Source: Polaromonas sp.
GTDB taxonomy: Bacteria; Pseudomonadota; Gammaproteobacteria; Burkholderiales; Burkholderiaceae_C
Assembly: GCA_030655515.1 (NCBI GenBank)
Contig: JAURVI010000037.1
Coordinates: forward strand, 1 to 64,000
Direction of reading: 5' to 3'
DNA length: 64,000 bases
Below are positions 24,438-34,554 of the stretch, piece after piece. The position numbers and the translations under genes are program-made. Position 1 is the stretch's first letter. The number at the start of each line of letters is the position of its first letter. The notes beneath the pieces were generated by a model. It made no database searches, was not told where the DNA came from, and saw only the letters and a list, made by a program, of their open reading frames with translations.

Positions 24438-25949
24438 TCAGCCCAGTTTTTTCTTCAGCAGCGCATTGACCTGCGCCGGGTTGGCCTTGCCTTGGGTGGC
24501 CTTCATGGCCTGGCCGACCAGCGCGTTGAACGCTTTGGTATTGCCGGCGCGGACTTCCTCGACGTTCTTGGCATTGGCGGCCAGCACGTCGGCTATGATT
24601 TTTTCCAGTTCACCGGTGTCGCTCATCTGCTCTAAGCCAAGACTTCTAATAACCTCAATCACACTAGTGGTCGTGTCGAAACTCCCACCATTCATTGTCG
24701 GGGCGGGTAATGTTATTGCCGCATACCCGGTGTTGATGCCTTTCCAAAGCGAGTCAAACAACTTTTTTGCAACGCTGTTGTCGAAAAGCCCTTCGGAAAG
24801 AGGCTTTAGCATCCAGGCCAGATGATCCGCGGAAACCGGGGATGCCGTGATGTCTGAGTCTTGATTCTTGAGGCGTCGTGCGATCTCGCCGGTGATCCAG
24901 TTGCTTGCGAGTTTTGGTGCGGCGCCGGCCGCAACGGCGTTCTCGAAGTAGGCTGCCGTGGCCTTGCTTTGCGTCAACTGGCCGGCATCGTACTCGGGCA
25001 AGCCGTAGTTCCTCACAAAACGCGCGGCCATCACCCGCGGCAACTCCGTCATCTCCGAGCGCACCTGCTCCACCCACTCGCGCGAAATCACCAGCGGCGG
25101 CAGATCCGGGTCCGGGAAGTAGCGGTAGTCCGCCGCGTCTTCCTTGGTCCGCATGGCCCGCGTTTCGCCGGTGTCCGGGTCAAACAGCACGGTGGCCTGC
25201 TGGATCGTGTGGCCGTCTTCGATCTGTCCGATCTGCCAGCGGATCTCGTAGTCCATCGCCTGCTGCATGAACTTGAAGCTGTTCAGGTTTTTGATTTCGC
25301 GCCGTGTGCCGAGTGGCTCGCCGGGCTTGCGCACCGACACGTTGGCATCGCACCTGAAGCTGCCTTCCTGCATGTTGCCGTCGCAAATGCCGATCCAGGT
25401 CACGATCTTGTGCAGCTCTTTGGCGTAGGCGACAGCCTCGGCGGACGAACGCATGTCGGGCTCGGTGACGATTTCCAGCAGCGGTGTGCCGGCGCGGTTC
25501 AAATCGATGCCGCTCATGCCGATGAAGTCTTCATGCAGCGACTTGCCGGCATCTTCTTCGAGGTGCGCGCGCACCAGGCGCACGGACTTTTTCTCGCCCT
25601 CCAGAAAGAACTCAACGCTGCCCCCCTGCACCACCGGAATCTCGAACTGGCTGATCTGGTAGCCCTTGGGCAGGTCCGGGTAGAAATAATTCTTGCGCGC
25701 AAACACGCTGCTCTCGGCAATGTGCGCATTGACCGCCAGGCCGAACTCGATGGCGCGCTGCACCGCGCCCTTGTTCATCACCGGCAGCGCGCCGGGCAGC
25801 GCAAAGTCCACCGCGGAGGCCTGCGTGTTCGGCTCGGCGCCAAACGCGGTGGAGGCACGGCTGAAGATTTTCGACTGCGTGGTGAGCTGCGTGTGAGTTT
25901 CCAAGCCGATCACGACTTCGTAGCCGTTTACTAATAAGTTAGCAGTCAT
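24438..25949 (-). CDS. gatB: Asp/Glu-tRNA(Asn/Gln) amidotransferase subunit B
   Basis: The tRNA-binding and kinase-like subunit of GatCAB, which converts misacylated Asp-tRNA(Asn) or Glu-tRNA(Gln) to the amides. It has 503 residues. The N-terminal cradle has [13 protein letters not shown] and the metal-site region; the YqeY-like tail ends [21 protein letters not shown] 25949 is chosen because GGAGG lies ten bases upstream. Between about 24630 and 24790 the DNA becomes AT-richer and the protein carries some 20 residues ([20 protein letters not shown]) not expected in GatB, before [14 protein letters not shown]. An HNH-nuclease insert separates it from gatA. Confidence 0.93.
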   Translation of the reverse strand: MTANLLVNGYEVVIGLETHTQLTTQSKIFSRASTAFGAEPNTQASAVDFALPGALPVMNKGAVQRAIEFGLAVNAHIAESSVFARKNYFYPDLPKGYQISQFEIPVVQGGSVEFFLEGEKKSVRLVRAHLEEDAGKSLHEDFIGMSGIDLNRAGTPLLEIVTEPDMRSSAEAVAYAKELHKIVTWIGICDGNMQEGSFRCDANVSVRKPGEPLGTRREIKNLNSFKFMQQAMDYEIRWQIGQIEDGHTIQQATVLFDPDTGETRAMRTKEDAADYRYFPDPDLPPLVISREWVEQVRSEMTELPRVMAARFVRNYGLPEYDAGQLTQSKATAAYFENAVAAGAAPKLASNWITGEIARRLKNQDSDITASPVSADHLAWMLKPLSEGLFDNSVAKKLFDSLWKGINTGYAAITLPAPTMNGGSFDTTTSVIEVIRSLGLEQMSDTGELEKIIADVLAANAKNVEEVRAGNTKAFNALVGQAMKATQGKANPAQVNALLKKKLG

Positions 25950-25979
25950 GTTTGCCACGCCTCCCTTCGCATAAAGAGG

Positions 25980-26198
25980 TCAAAAAAATTCGGGCGGGAT
26001 GGATGTTTGCGTTTTATGGCTGCACTCCAAACAATCTCGAATGGCGTCTTGAACTGCATCAAACCAATGAATACGCTCATGAATTGGATCGACAAGAAGA
26101 CGCAGCTCCGATTTGGTTAACTTTCTATCCAAAGTTTCTACGGCGACTGTTTGAACATCTTCCACCGTCAAAGAGAAAATAATAGTATCGGATTTCAT
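25980..26198 (-). CDS. Small conserved protein linked to the HNH gene
   Basis: A 72-residue acidic protein with no recognised domain. The N-terminal part (FSLTVEDVQTVAVETLDRKL, then TKSELRLLVDPIHERI and WFDAVQDAI) looks like a compact helical protein, and similar small proteins occur next to mobile genes. It follows the HNH gene by eight bases on the same strand and shares its low GC content, so it probably arrived with it. The opposing frame at 25952-26182 is a shadow. Confidence 0.6.
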   Translation of the reverse strand: MKSDTIIFSLTVEDVQTVAVETLDRKLTKSELRLLVDPIHERIHWFDAVQDAIRDCLECSHKTQTSIPPEFF

Positions 26199-26206
26199 AA
26201 TTTAGA

Positions 26207-27142
26207 TCACACCTGATTGAAGAAGACATGCTCCCGATGCCAAAGCAGAGCAGCCTGATGCGGATGAAGGTTCTTATTCGATGGCAATTTCATCCGAACA
26301 TTTCCTGCTGAATAACTTCTGATGCAGTCAGAACCTTGCATTTTTCCAAAAAGTGGCGGCAAAGACCTTATCTTTGGCGAAACTTGAATAGTGAAATCGT
26401 CTTGCAGCGACAGCCAGCCAACATCAAAAGCCCAGTGGTGGATGTGGCACAGTGAAAGGCCATTCCAAATGTCGTCCCTGCCCATTGAACTGTGAGGAAC
26501 AATGTGAGCGGCTTCAGCCTCCCAAATCGAGGTATGGGGCGTAGAAATTTTCATTCCACAGAATGCACAACCGCAATCATATGCCTGGAGCACTGCTTGA
26601 CGAAACCCTCTGGCCCTAATTGTCGATTCCCTCAGTGTTTTGGTGTTTGCCTTTGAGTCGTCAAAAGGACTATAGATTTTAGGTCTCGAAGCTTCAGTGA
26701 TTTGCTTGGCAAGTTTTTGTACTTCAAAAGATTTTGTAGGCAGTAAATTTTTTTGCTTTAAAGGAATCTCCAATAGTCGGAGAGATTGATCGAAACCGCT
26801 TTCGGTGAGCATCCATTCTCGTTTGCCCGTGATCTTCTGCGTTGCGGAGGGGCGAGAGATCAAACCTTTTTCTGCTAGCGAAGCGGCTGCTCGGAAAAGC
26901 AACCGATGCCAAAGCAGCGACTTTTTAATTCTGTTTTCCTTGCGATAAATGGTTTCTAGAGCAGCGGCTCGCTGGGTTTGATTTAAACCGAATTCTTCGG
27001 CGATTTCTTCAACAATCTGCGCACCGGCGCCGAATTCCACGATCACGCCGTCGTGTCGAAATAGTGCTTTCAGTAAAGCCTGCTCGACCTCGTCGCGCGC
27101 CGGCATTTCCAGCACGTCGAGCATTTTCCCTTCATAGCTCAT
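26207..27142 (-). CDS. HNH endonuclease with Mrr-like N-terminal domain
   Basis: A 311-residue putative restriction-type nuclease. Residues about 10-115 look like a winged-helix Mrr N-terminal domain (EQALLKALFRHDGVIVEFGAG...SLAEKGLISRPSATQKI). The C-terminal half holds an HNH fold: CAFCGMKIS (zinc pair), EAAHIVPHSSMG (catalytic His), NGLSLCHIHHWAFDVG (Asn and last His). Domain order points to a modification-dependent or stand-alone restriction enzyme rather than a homing enzyme, but this is inference. AT content is well above the neighbours except for the first 25 codons. It sits inside the gatCAB gene group, a sign of recent insertion. Confidence 0.75.
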   Translation of the reverse strand: MSYEGKMLDVLEMPARDEVEQALLKALFRHDGVIVEFGAGAQIVEEIAEEFGLNQTQRAAALETIYRKENRIKKSLLWHRLLFRAAASLAEKGLISRPSATQKITGKREWMLTESGFDQSLRLLEIPLKQKNLLPTKSFEVQKLAKQITEASRPKIYSPFDDSKANTKTLRESTIRARGFRQAVLQAYDCGCAFCGMKISTPHTSIWEAEAAHIVPHSSMGRDDIWNGLSLCHIHHWAFDVGWLSLQDDFTIQVSPKIRSLPPLFGKMQGSDCIRSYSAGNVRMKLPSNKNLHPHQAALLWHREHVFFNQV

Positions 27143-27305
27143 CGCTTGGTCCTTGTTGAAATAGCAAGGAGTGTGGGCGGCGGTCCCGATGACCAGTTTT
27201 TTTCTTGTTGATGCCGAGCCTTTTTAGCAATCTCGGCGCAATCGCCCGAACGAACCGTACCACTGGCACGCTGCAACCGGTAAGCAGACAAAGGCGGATT
27301 CATTT

Positions 27306-28802
27306 TCAAATTCCGGAAGGTTTGCGGGTGTGCCAGTCGGTCGCCAGTTGAAACCGGTGCGCTGCGCCCAGCAACTGCGCTTCCCGGAAATAGTTGCCGA
27401 TTAACTGCAGGCCCACCGGCATGCCGTGCGCGCCAAAACCGGCCGGCACGCTCATGCCGGGCAGGCCCGCCAGACTGCTCGACAGCGTGTAGATGTCGGC
27501 CAGGTAGTTGGCCACCGGGTCGTCGGATTTTTCACCGATTTTCCAGGCCACGGTCGGGGACACCGGACCGGCAATGATGTCGCACTGCGTGAAGGCTTTC
27601 TGGAAATCCTCGGCAATCAGCCGGCGGATTTTCTGCGCCTTCAGGTAATACGCGTCGTAGTAACCGTGCGACAGCACATAGGTGCCGATCATGATGCGGC
27701 GCGTGACTTCGTCGCCAAAACCTTCGGAGCGCGACTTCTTGTACATGTCGGTCAGGTCGGTGTAGTGCGCGGCGCGGTGGCCGTAACGGACGCCGTCAAA
27801 ACGGCTCAAGTTGCTGCTGGCTTCCGCGGGTGCAATCACGTAGTACACCGGGATCGACAGCTCGGTCAGCGGCAGGCTCACGTCCACCAGCGTTGCGCCC
27901 AGCTTCTCCAGCTCGGCCAGCGCACTGCGCACGGCCTTGAGCACATCGGCGGAGCAGCCGGCGCCAAAAAACTGCGCGGGCAAGCCGATTCGCAAACCTT
28001 TGAGTGGCGCCGCTTTGGTTCCGCTTGCGCCTGCGCTTGTCAAATCAGCCGCGTAATCGACCGCCGGCAGGTCCAGCGAGGTCGAATCGCGGTCCGGGTC
28101 CGGTCCGGCCATGCTTGACAACAGCAACGCGCAGTCCTCGGCGCTGCGCGCCATCGGCCCGGCCTGGTCCAGGCTGGAGGCAAAGGCCACCATGCCGTAG
28201 CGCGAGCAGCGGCCATAGGTCGGCTTGATGCCGGTGATGCCGGTCAGCGACGCGGGCTGGCGAATCGAGCCGCCGGTGTCGGTGCCGGTCGCTGCCGGCA
28301 GCAGCCGGGCCGCGACCGCCGCCGCCGAGCCGCCCGACGAGCCGCCCGGTACACGGGTGATGTCCCAGGGGTTTTGCACCGGCTTGTAGGCGCTGTTGTC
28401 GTTGCCCGAGCCCATCGCGAACTCGTCGCAGTTGAGCTTGCCCAGCGTCACCATGCCGGCGCTAGCGAGCCTGCTGACCACCGTGGCGTCAAACGGGCTG
28501 CGGTAGTTTTCCAGCATTTTCGAGCCGGCGGTTGTCGGAAAGTCGCGCGTGACAAAAATATCCTTGTGCGCCAGCGGCACGCCCAGCAGCGGCGCGCGCT
28601 CGCCGGCGGCCAGCCGCACATCGGCGGCCCGGGCCTGCGCCAGCGAGACGTCGGCGTTGGTCGCCAGGAAGGCGCCCAGGCTGTCCTGCTGCGCGATGCG
28701 TGCGAGGAAGTGCTGGGTGACTTCCACACTGGAAACTTCACGGGCGGCCAGCCTGGCGGCCAGTTGGGCGACGCTGAGGTCGTGCAGATCGGTTTTCATC
28801 AT
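27306..28802 (-). CDS. gatA: Asp/Glu-tRNA(Asn/Gln) amidotransferase subunit A
   Basis: Amidase subunit of GatCAB that frees ammonia from glutamine. It has 498 residues. The amidase signature is present: lysine in [20 protein letters not shown] and the serine in [12 protein letters not shown]. The C-terminal part has [13 protein letters not shown] and [13 protein letters not shown]. Two adjacent ATGs (28802 and 28799) are possible starts; either overlaps the gatC stop, so the subunits are translationally coupled. The usual partner gatB is displaced by the HNH insert. Confidence 0.96.
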   Translation of the reverse strand: MMKTDLHDLSVAQLAARLAAREVSSVEVTQHFLARIAQQDSLGAFLATNADVSLAQARAADVRLAAGERAPLLGVPLAHKDIFVTRDFPTTAGSKMLENYRSPFDATVVSRLASAGMVTLGKLNCDEFAMGSGNDNSAYKPVQNPWDITRVPGGSSGGSAAAVAARLLPAATGTDTGGSIRQPASLTGITGIKPTYGRCSRYGMVAFASSLDQAGPMARSAEDCALLLSSMAGPDPDRDSTSLDLPAVDYAADLTSAGASGTKAAPLKGLRIGLPAQFFGAGCSADVLKAVRSALAELEKLGATLVDVSLPLTELSIPVYYVIAPAEASSNLSRFDGVRYGHRAAHYTDLTDMYKKSRSEGFGDEVTRRIMIGTYVLSHGYYDAYYLKAQKIRRLIAEDFQKAFTQCDIIAGPVSPTVAWKIGEKSDDPVANYLADIYTLSSSLAGLPGMSVPAGFGAHGMPVGLQLIGNYFREAQLLGAAHRFQLATDWHTRKPSGI

Positions 28803-29098
28803 TCGATCACTTTAGGAACAAGGAACAGCCCGCGCTCGACGGCCGGGGCGCTGACCTGGCTGGCTTCGCGCTGGTTGGTTTCGGTCACGAGGTCTTCGCG
28901 CAGGCGCAAGGCCACCTGGCCCAGCACGGCCGCGGGGTGCGCGAGCGGCTCCACGCTGTCGGTGTTGACCGCGTCCATCTGCGCCACAAGGGCAAAAAAA
29001 CCGTTGAGCTGGCGGAGCGTGCGTTCGGCCTCGTCCGGGCGCAGCTCAAGCCGGGCCAGGTTGGCGACGCGTGCGATGTCTTGGGGTGTCAATGCCAT
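28799..29098 (-). CDS. gatC: Asp/Glu-tRNA(Asn/Gln) amidotransferase subunit C
   Basis: A 99-residue belt subunit that wraps around GatA and steadies the GatA-GatB contact. The sequence [19 protein letters not shown] is typical, and the C terminus LFLVPKVIE is the standard end. ATG 29098 is favoured over the longer start at 29113. It is the first gene of the gat operon and is divergent from mreB with a 255-base intergenic space that must carry both promoters. Confidence 0.94.
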   Translation of the reverse strand: MALTPQDIARVANLARLELRPDEAERTLRQLNGFFALVAQMDAVNTDSVEPLAHPAAVLGQVALRLREDLVTETNQREASQVSAPAVERGLFLVPKVIE

Positions 29099-29302
29099 GG
29101 GGGTGAAACTCAAGCTGAAACCAGGTGTAAAGATGAAATAATGAGCCGGATGCTGACCCGCGCTTCACAGGGGATGCGGTATTATCCCGCCTTTGGTGTG
29201 AAATCAGGGTCGGATGCGCGCTTTAGGTCTCATTTGCGCTCTGGAATCAAGGTGTTGCCCAATTCGTCCTCCCATTTCAGCCATCTCATCGAGTCATCAT
29301 AA

Positions 29303-30397
<1,095 letters not shown>

Positions 30398-30457
30398 GCG
30401 CGGGATGCTCTGTTGCGCGCCAGTGTCCGGAGCCGGTGACACGTTTGACAGCACATC

Positions 30458-31378
30458 ATGCCCTTAGGAACCCTCGACAGAACGCCTCCTCCCTTTTTCA
30501 GGCAAGGGCCGTCGGCCTTGTCCAAGCTGATGTTTTTCAGCGCGCTGGCCTTGTTTTTAATGGTCGCCGACCTGCGGTTTCATATCACCCAACCCCTCCG
30601 GGCCGTGGTCGCCACCGCACTGTACCCGGTGCAGTGGCTGGCCTTGCAGCCGGTCCGCGCGGTGCAGAACGGCGGCGGCTATTTCACCGCGCTCAGGCAG
30701 GCCCAGGCCAGCGAAGAGAAGGTCCGGACACAACTGGCGGCGCAGTCGCTGCGGGCCAGCCAGGTCGAGCAGTTGGCGCTTGAAAATACGCGACTGCGAA
30801 AATTGCTGGGTTTGCGCGAGCAAAGGGCCATCGCCGGCCTGGCGGCCCAGGTGCTGTACGACGCGCCCGACCCCTACACCCGCAAAGTCATTATTGACAA
30901 AGGCCTGGCCCAGGGCGTCGAGCTCGGCTCGCCGGTTCTTGACGAATCCGGTGTGCTGGGCCAGGTCACCCGCGTCCATCCGCTGGTCAGTGAGGTGACG
31001 CTGGTGATCGACCGCGAGCTGGCCATTCCGGTGCTCAATACCCGTACCGGCGCGCGCAGTGTGGCCTATGGGGAGCCGACGGCTTATGGCGGCGGGCTGG
31101 AGCTGCGCTTCATGGGCAGCAATTCGGATGTGCGGCAGGGCGACCTGCTGACGACCAGCGGTGTCGACGGCGTCTACCCGCCGGGCCTGCCGGTCGCGAA
31201 AATCGACAAGATAGAGCGCCGCGCCGAGTCGGCGTTTGCCAGAATTCATTGCACGCCGCAGGCGCTGGTCACCGGGGCCCTCCATGTCATCGTGGTCAAG
31301 CCGGTGTCGGCGCAAATTCCGCAGCGCCCGGCCGACGAGCCCGCGCCCGGGCCGGTCAAGAAAGGAGTGCCGAAATGA
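30458..31378 (+). CDS. mreC: Rod-shape-determining protein MreC
   Basis: Bitopic inner-membrane protein of 306 residues that links MreB to PBP2 in the elongasome. After a short cytoplasmic tail there is one membrane helix (about residues 27-45), then a coiled coil (about 70-115, EEKVRTQLAAQSLRASQVEQ) and the two beta-barrel domains (VIIDKGLAQGVELGSPVLDE; TTSGVDGVYPPGLPVAKI). The C terminus is Pro-rich. It lies 60 bases after mreB. The next gene, mreD, is unusually 205 bases away because of repeats. Confidence 0.94.
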   Translation: MPLGTLDRTPPPFFRQGPSALSKLMFFSALALFLMVADLRFHITQPLRAVVATALYPVQWLALQPVRAVQNGGGYFTALRQAQASEEKVRTQLAAQSLRASQVEQLALENTRLRKLLGLREQRAIAGLAAQVLYDAPDPYTRKVIIDKGLAQGVELGSPVLDESGVLGQVTRVHPLVSEVTLVIDRELAIPVLNTRTGARSVAYGEPTAYGGGLELRFMGSNSDVRQGDLLTTSGVDGVYPPGLPVAKIDKIERRAESAFARIHCTPQALVTGALHVIVVKPVSAQIPQRPADEPAPGPVKKGVPK

Positions 31379-31392
31379 AGGGCGTGAGCGCG

Positions 31393-31578
31393 ATGCAATT
31401 TTCCGCCGGGCCGCCCCCAGGAAAATTAGCCCCCATTTCCAGTGAAAGGGGCAGCGCACCGCCGAAGGCACACGCAGCGACAAGCGTGGGGGCCGCCGAA
31501 CGCAGCGACGGGCCGCCCCGTGCAAGTTCAGCCCCCTTGGGGGGCAGCGCAGTACGCGAAGCGACAAGCGTGGGGGCC
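31393..31578. repeat. GC-rich repeat pair between mreC and mreD
   Basis: Two related units that both end GCGACAAGCGTGGGGGCC (to 31494 and 31578), with intervening GGGGCAGCGC and CCCCCTTGGGGGGCAGCGC stretches. They belong to the same broad class of palindromic GC-rich repeats as the units at 17816, 32106 and 55961 (shared GTGGGGGCC end), but in a different version. They do not encode a protein I can support. Confidence 0.65.
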
Positions 31579-31583
31579 ATTCC

Positions 31584-32102
31584 ATGATCATGCCCTCCGG
31601 CCAGCAGTTGCTGCTGCCGGTCAACCCGGTTTTTATCTGGGCCAGCCTGATCGCGGCCCTGCTGCTGAACATGCTGCCCCTGGGGCGCGTGCCCTGGATG
31701 CCGGATTTCCTGGTGCTGGTGCTGGTGTTCTGGAACGTGCATCAGCCGCAGCGCGTGGGCATCGGCCTGGCCTTTCTGTTCGGCTTGGGCATGGACGTGC
31801 ATCAGTCGTCCTTGCTCGGGCAGCACGCGCTGGCCTACACCGCCCTGAGCTTTTTCGCTACCATGATCCACCGCCGGCTGCTCTGGTTCTCCGTGCCTTC
31901 CCAGGCGCTGCAGGTCATGCCGCTGTTTGTCGCAGCGCACGGTGTGGAACTGCTCATTCGGATGGTCAGCGGCGGCATTTTTCCGGGCTGGTCGCTGCTG
32001 TTGGCGCCGTTGGCCGAGTCCATGCTGTGGCCGGTGGTCAGCGTGCTGCTGCTGGCACCGCAGCGCCGGGCGCCCGATCCTGACCTGAACCGGCCGTTGT
32101 GA
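31584..32102 (+). CDS. mreD: Rod-shape-determining protein MreD
   Basis: Integral membrane protein of 172 residues with five to six helices, an MreC partner in the cell-elongation complex. Features are NPVFIWASLIAALLLNMLPL at the N terminus, FLVLVLVFWNVHQPQRVGI, and GLGMDVHQSSLLGQHALAY in the middle, which are conserved in MreD. The start ATG 31584 follows the repeat block directly; a second ATG six bases later is possible. Confidence 0.93.
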   Translation: MIMPSGQQLLLPVNPVFIWASLIAALLLNMLPLGRVPWMPDFLVLVLVFWNVHQPQRVGIGLAFLFGLGMDVHQSSLLGQHALAYTALSFFATMIHRRLLWFSVPSQALQVMPLFVAAHGVELLIRMVSGGIFPGWSLLLAPLAESMLWPVVSVLLLAPQRRAPDPDLNRPL

Positions 32103-32105
32103 CGC

Positions 32106-32400
32106 CCCCACGGTCGTTCACTTCGTGTAACTCCCTGCCCCCCGAGGGGGCCGCTGCGCCTGCGGCCCGGCGAAGCCGGTTCCGCGGCCCCGGCTTGAAA
32201 ATGGGAGCCCCACGGTCGTTCACTTCGTGTAACTCCCTGCCCCCCGAGGGGGCCGCTGCGCCTGCGGCCCGGCGAAGCCGGTTCCGCGGCCCCTGCTTGA
32301 AAATGGGCGCCCCACGGTCGTTCACTTCGTGTGCTCCCTGCCCGCCGAGGGGGCCGCTGCGCCTGCGGCCCGGCGAAGCCGTTTCCGCGGCTGAAGTCGG
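32106..32400. repeat. Three tandem 102-bp GC-rich repeats between mreD and mrdA
   Basis: Units begin CCCCACGGTCGTTCACTTCG at 32106, 32208 and 32310, exactly 102 bases apart. Each runs through CCGAGGGGGCCGCTGCGCCT and CGAAGCCGGTTCCGCGG. The first two are nearly identical; the third has several changes and a shortened end. Each unit holds inverted segments that can form strong stems. Single units occur at 17816 and, inverted, at 55961. The array fills the whole gap from the mreD stop to the mrdA leader. Confidence 0.85.
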
Positions 32401-32457
32401 CCTGGAGATGGAGTGCACTTTGCAAATCGGGGCACTTTTTGACAACCGCCGAGTCGC

Positions 32458-34554
32458 ATGGCCATGACTGAACTCAGAAACGTCGAAGCCGACCTGTCCC
32501 GCTTCCGCGCGCGTGTGCTGGTGGCCAGTCTGGCTGTGTTGTGTGCCTTCCTGCTGGTTGCCGCCCGGCTGGTCTACCTGCAGGTGGTCCGGCACGACGA
32601 CCTCAATGAGCAGGCCGAAAGCAACCGCACCGCGGTGGTGCCCATCGTGCCCAACCGCGGCCTGATTCTGGACCGCAACGGCATCGTGCTGGCGACCAAC
32701 TACTCGGCCTACACGCTGGAAATCACGCCGTCCAAAGTCGGCGATCTGGATGAAACCATCGAGGCCCTGGGGCGCCTGGTGGAGATTGCGCCGCGCGACA
32801 AGCGCCGCTTCAAGAAGCTGCGCGAAGAGTCCAGGAGTTTCGAGTCGCTGCCCATCCGCACCCGCCTGAGCGACGAGGAGGTGGCCCGATTCGCTGCCCA
32901 GCGCTTTCGTTTCCCGGGTGTCGACATCCGGGCGCGCCTGTTTCGCAGCTACCCGCATGGCGAGGTGGCCAGCCATGTGGTGGGCTACATCGGGCGCATC
33001 AACCAGGCAGAAAAGGAACGGATAGAAGAAAACGACGAAGAAGGCAACTACCGCGGCACCGACTACATCGGAAAACTCGGCGTGGAGCAGAGTTTCGAGC
33101 AGCAGTTGCACGGCAACACCGGCGTCGAGCAGGTGGAAACCTCGGCCGGCGGCCGGGCGGTGCGCAAGCTGGCCAGCAGCCCGGCCACGCCGGGCACCAC
33201 GGTGATGTTGTCGATCGACATCAAACTCCAAAAACTGGTGGAAGACCTGTTTGGCGAGCGGCGCGGCGCGCTGGTCGCGCTGGACCCGAAAACCGGCGAG
33301 GTGCTGGCTTTTGTCAGCATGCCCACCTTCGATCCCAACCTGTTTGTCGACGGCATTGACAGCGAAAGCTGGCAGGCACTGAACGAGTCGATTGACAAGC
33401 CGCTGCTGAACCGGGCGCTGCGCGGCACCTACCCGCCCGGCTCCACCTACAAACCCTTCATGGCGATGGCGGCGCTGGAGACCGGCAAGCGCCAGCCCGG
33501 CAGCATCACCAACGATACCGGCTCCTGGATGTTTGGCGGCCACCAGTTCCGCAGCCACGGGGCCGCGCTCGGCCCGATGGACATGTACCAGAGCATCGTC
33601 AAGTCCAGCAATGTCTATTACTACGCGCTGGCCAACGACCTCGGCGTGGACGCCATGCATGATTTCATGAAACCGCTGGGCTTTGGCCAGTTGACCGGCA
33701 TCGACATCAACGGCGAGGTGCGCGGCGTGTTGCCCAGCCAGGCCTGGAAACGCAACACCTACAAGAAAGCGGAGCAACAGAAATGGTACTCTGGAGAAAC
33801 CATCTCGCTGGGCATCGGCCAGGGCTACAACGCCTTCACGATGCTGCAACTGGCGCAGGCGACGGCGGTGCTGGCCAACCATGGCATCAAGCACAAACCC
33901 CGGTTGGTGATCGCGACCCAGGACCCGATGTCGCGTGCCAGCCAGCGCATCCCTGCCGATGAGCCGGAGGATCTGGGCTACAAGCCGGAAAACCTTGCCG
34001 TGGTGCGCAAGGCGCTGGTGGGTGTGACGCAAGAGGGCACGTCGGCGCGGGCGTTTGCCGGGGCCGCTTACCTGAGCGGCGGAAAGACCGGCACGGCCCA
34101 GGCGGTGGGCGTCGGCCAGAAAGACAAGTACGATGCCCGCAAGCTGGAGGAGCACCAGCGTGACCATGCGTTGTACATGGCGTTTGCCCCGGCGGACAAT
34201 CCGGCCATTGCGCTGGCCGTGGTGGTGGAAAATGCCGGCTTTGGCGCCGCCCATGCCGCGCCTATTGCACGGCGCGTGTTCGACTACGTTCTGCTGGGGC
34301 AGTACCCCAGCGAGGAAGACATGGCCGCCATGCAAAAAGGTTTGGCCGGCGCGCCGATTGGCAAGCCGCGTGCGGCGGCTGAAATGGCCGGACTGCCGGC
34401 ACCGCCGCCGGCGGCAGGCGTTCAAGCGGCCGAAGCGATCGGGAGTGCAACGGCCCTGCGCGAGCAAACGCCCGGTTCCCGGCCCCGCGGCAGGCAGGTT
34501 CGAGACCTTATTTCAGAAAAGCGTCAAACCCTGTTTTCAGAATCAGGGCGCTGA
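32458..34554 (+). CDS. mrdA: Penicillin-binding protein 2 (elongasome transpeptidase)
   Basis: Class B PBP of 698 residues, the DD-transpeptidase of lateral wall synthesis. One membrane helix (about 20-42) is followed by the pedestal domain (about 60-240). The transpeptidase has all three motifs: serine in GSTYKP, SSN in KSSNVYYYAL, and KTGT in SGGKTGTAQ. It is about 60 residues longer at the C terminus than E. coli PBP2, with an Ala/Pro-rich tail. The tail's last 47 bases overlap the end of the convergent TauE-like gene. The start may be ATG 32458 or 32464. Confidence 0.95.
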   Translation: MAMTELRNVEADLSRFRARVLVASLAVLCAFLLVAARLVYLQVVRHDDLNEQAESNRTAVVPIVPNRGLILDRNGIVLATNYSAYTLEITPSKVGDLDETIEALGRLVEIAPRDKRRFKKLREESRSFESLPIRTRLSDEEVARFAAQRFRFPGVDIRARLFRSYPHGEVASHVVGYIGRINQAEKERIEENDEEGNYRGTDYIGKLGVEQSFEQQLHGNTGVEQVETSAGGRAVRKLASSPATPGTTVMLSIDIKLQKLVEDLFGERRGALVALDPKTGEVLAFVSMPTFDPNLFVDGIDSESWQALNESIDKPLLNRALRGTYPPGSTYKPFMAMAALETGKRQPGSITNDTGSWMFGGHQFRSHGAALGPMDMYQSIVKSSNVYYYALANDLGVDAMHDFMKPLGFGQLTGIDINGEVRGVLPSQAWKRNTYKKAEQQKWYSGETISLGIGQGYNAFTMLQLAQATAVLANHGIKHKPRLVIATQDPMSRASQRIPADEPEDLGYKPENLAVVRKALVGVTQEGTSARAFAGAAYLSGGKTGTAQAVGVGQKDKYDARKLEEHQRDHALYMAFAPADNPAIALAVVVENAGFGAAHAAPIARRVFDYVLLGQYPSEEDMAAMQKGLAGAPIGKPRAAAEMAGLPAPPPAAGVQAAEAIGSATALREQTPGSRPRGRQVRDLISEKRQTLFSESGR

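Noticed and set aside
25952-26182. Plus-strand 76-residue frame opposite the small gene beside the HNH gene
   Set aside because: The minus-strand frame has a better protein pattern and operon spacing.
31249-31587. Protein-coding frames across the mreC-mreD repeats
   Set aside because: They are translations of GC-rich repeat DNA with no recognisable protein features.
32038-34467. An 809-residue open frame on the minus strand under mrdA
   Set aside because: It is antisense to a clear PBP2 gene, lacks any domain pattern and runs through the tandem repeats. Long antisense frames are expected in DNA this rich in G and C.
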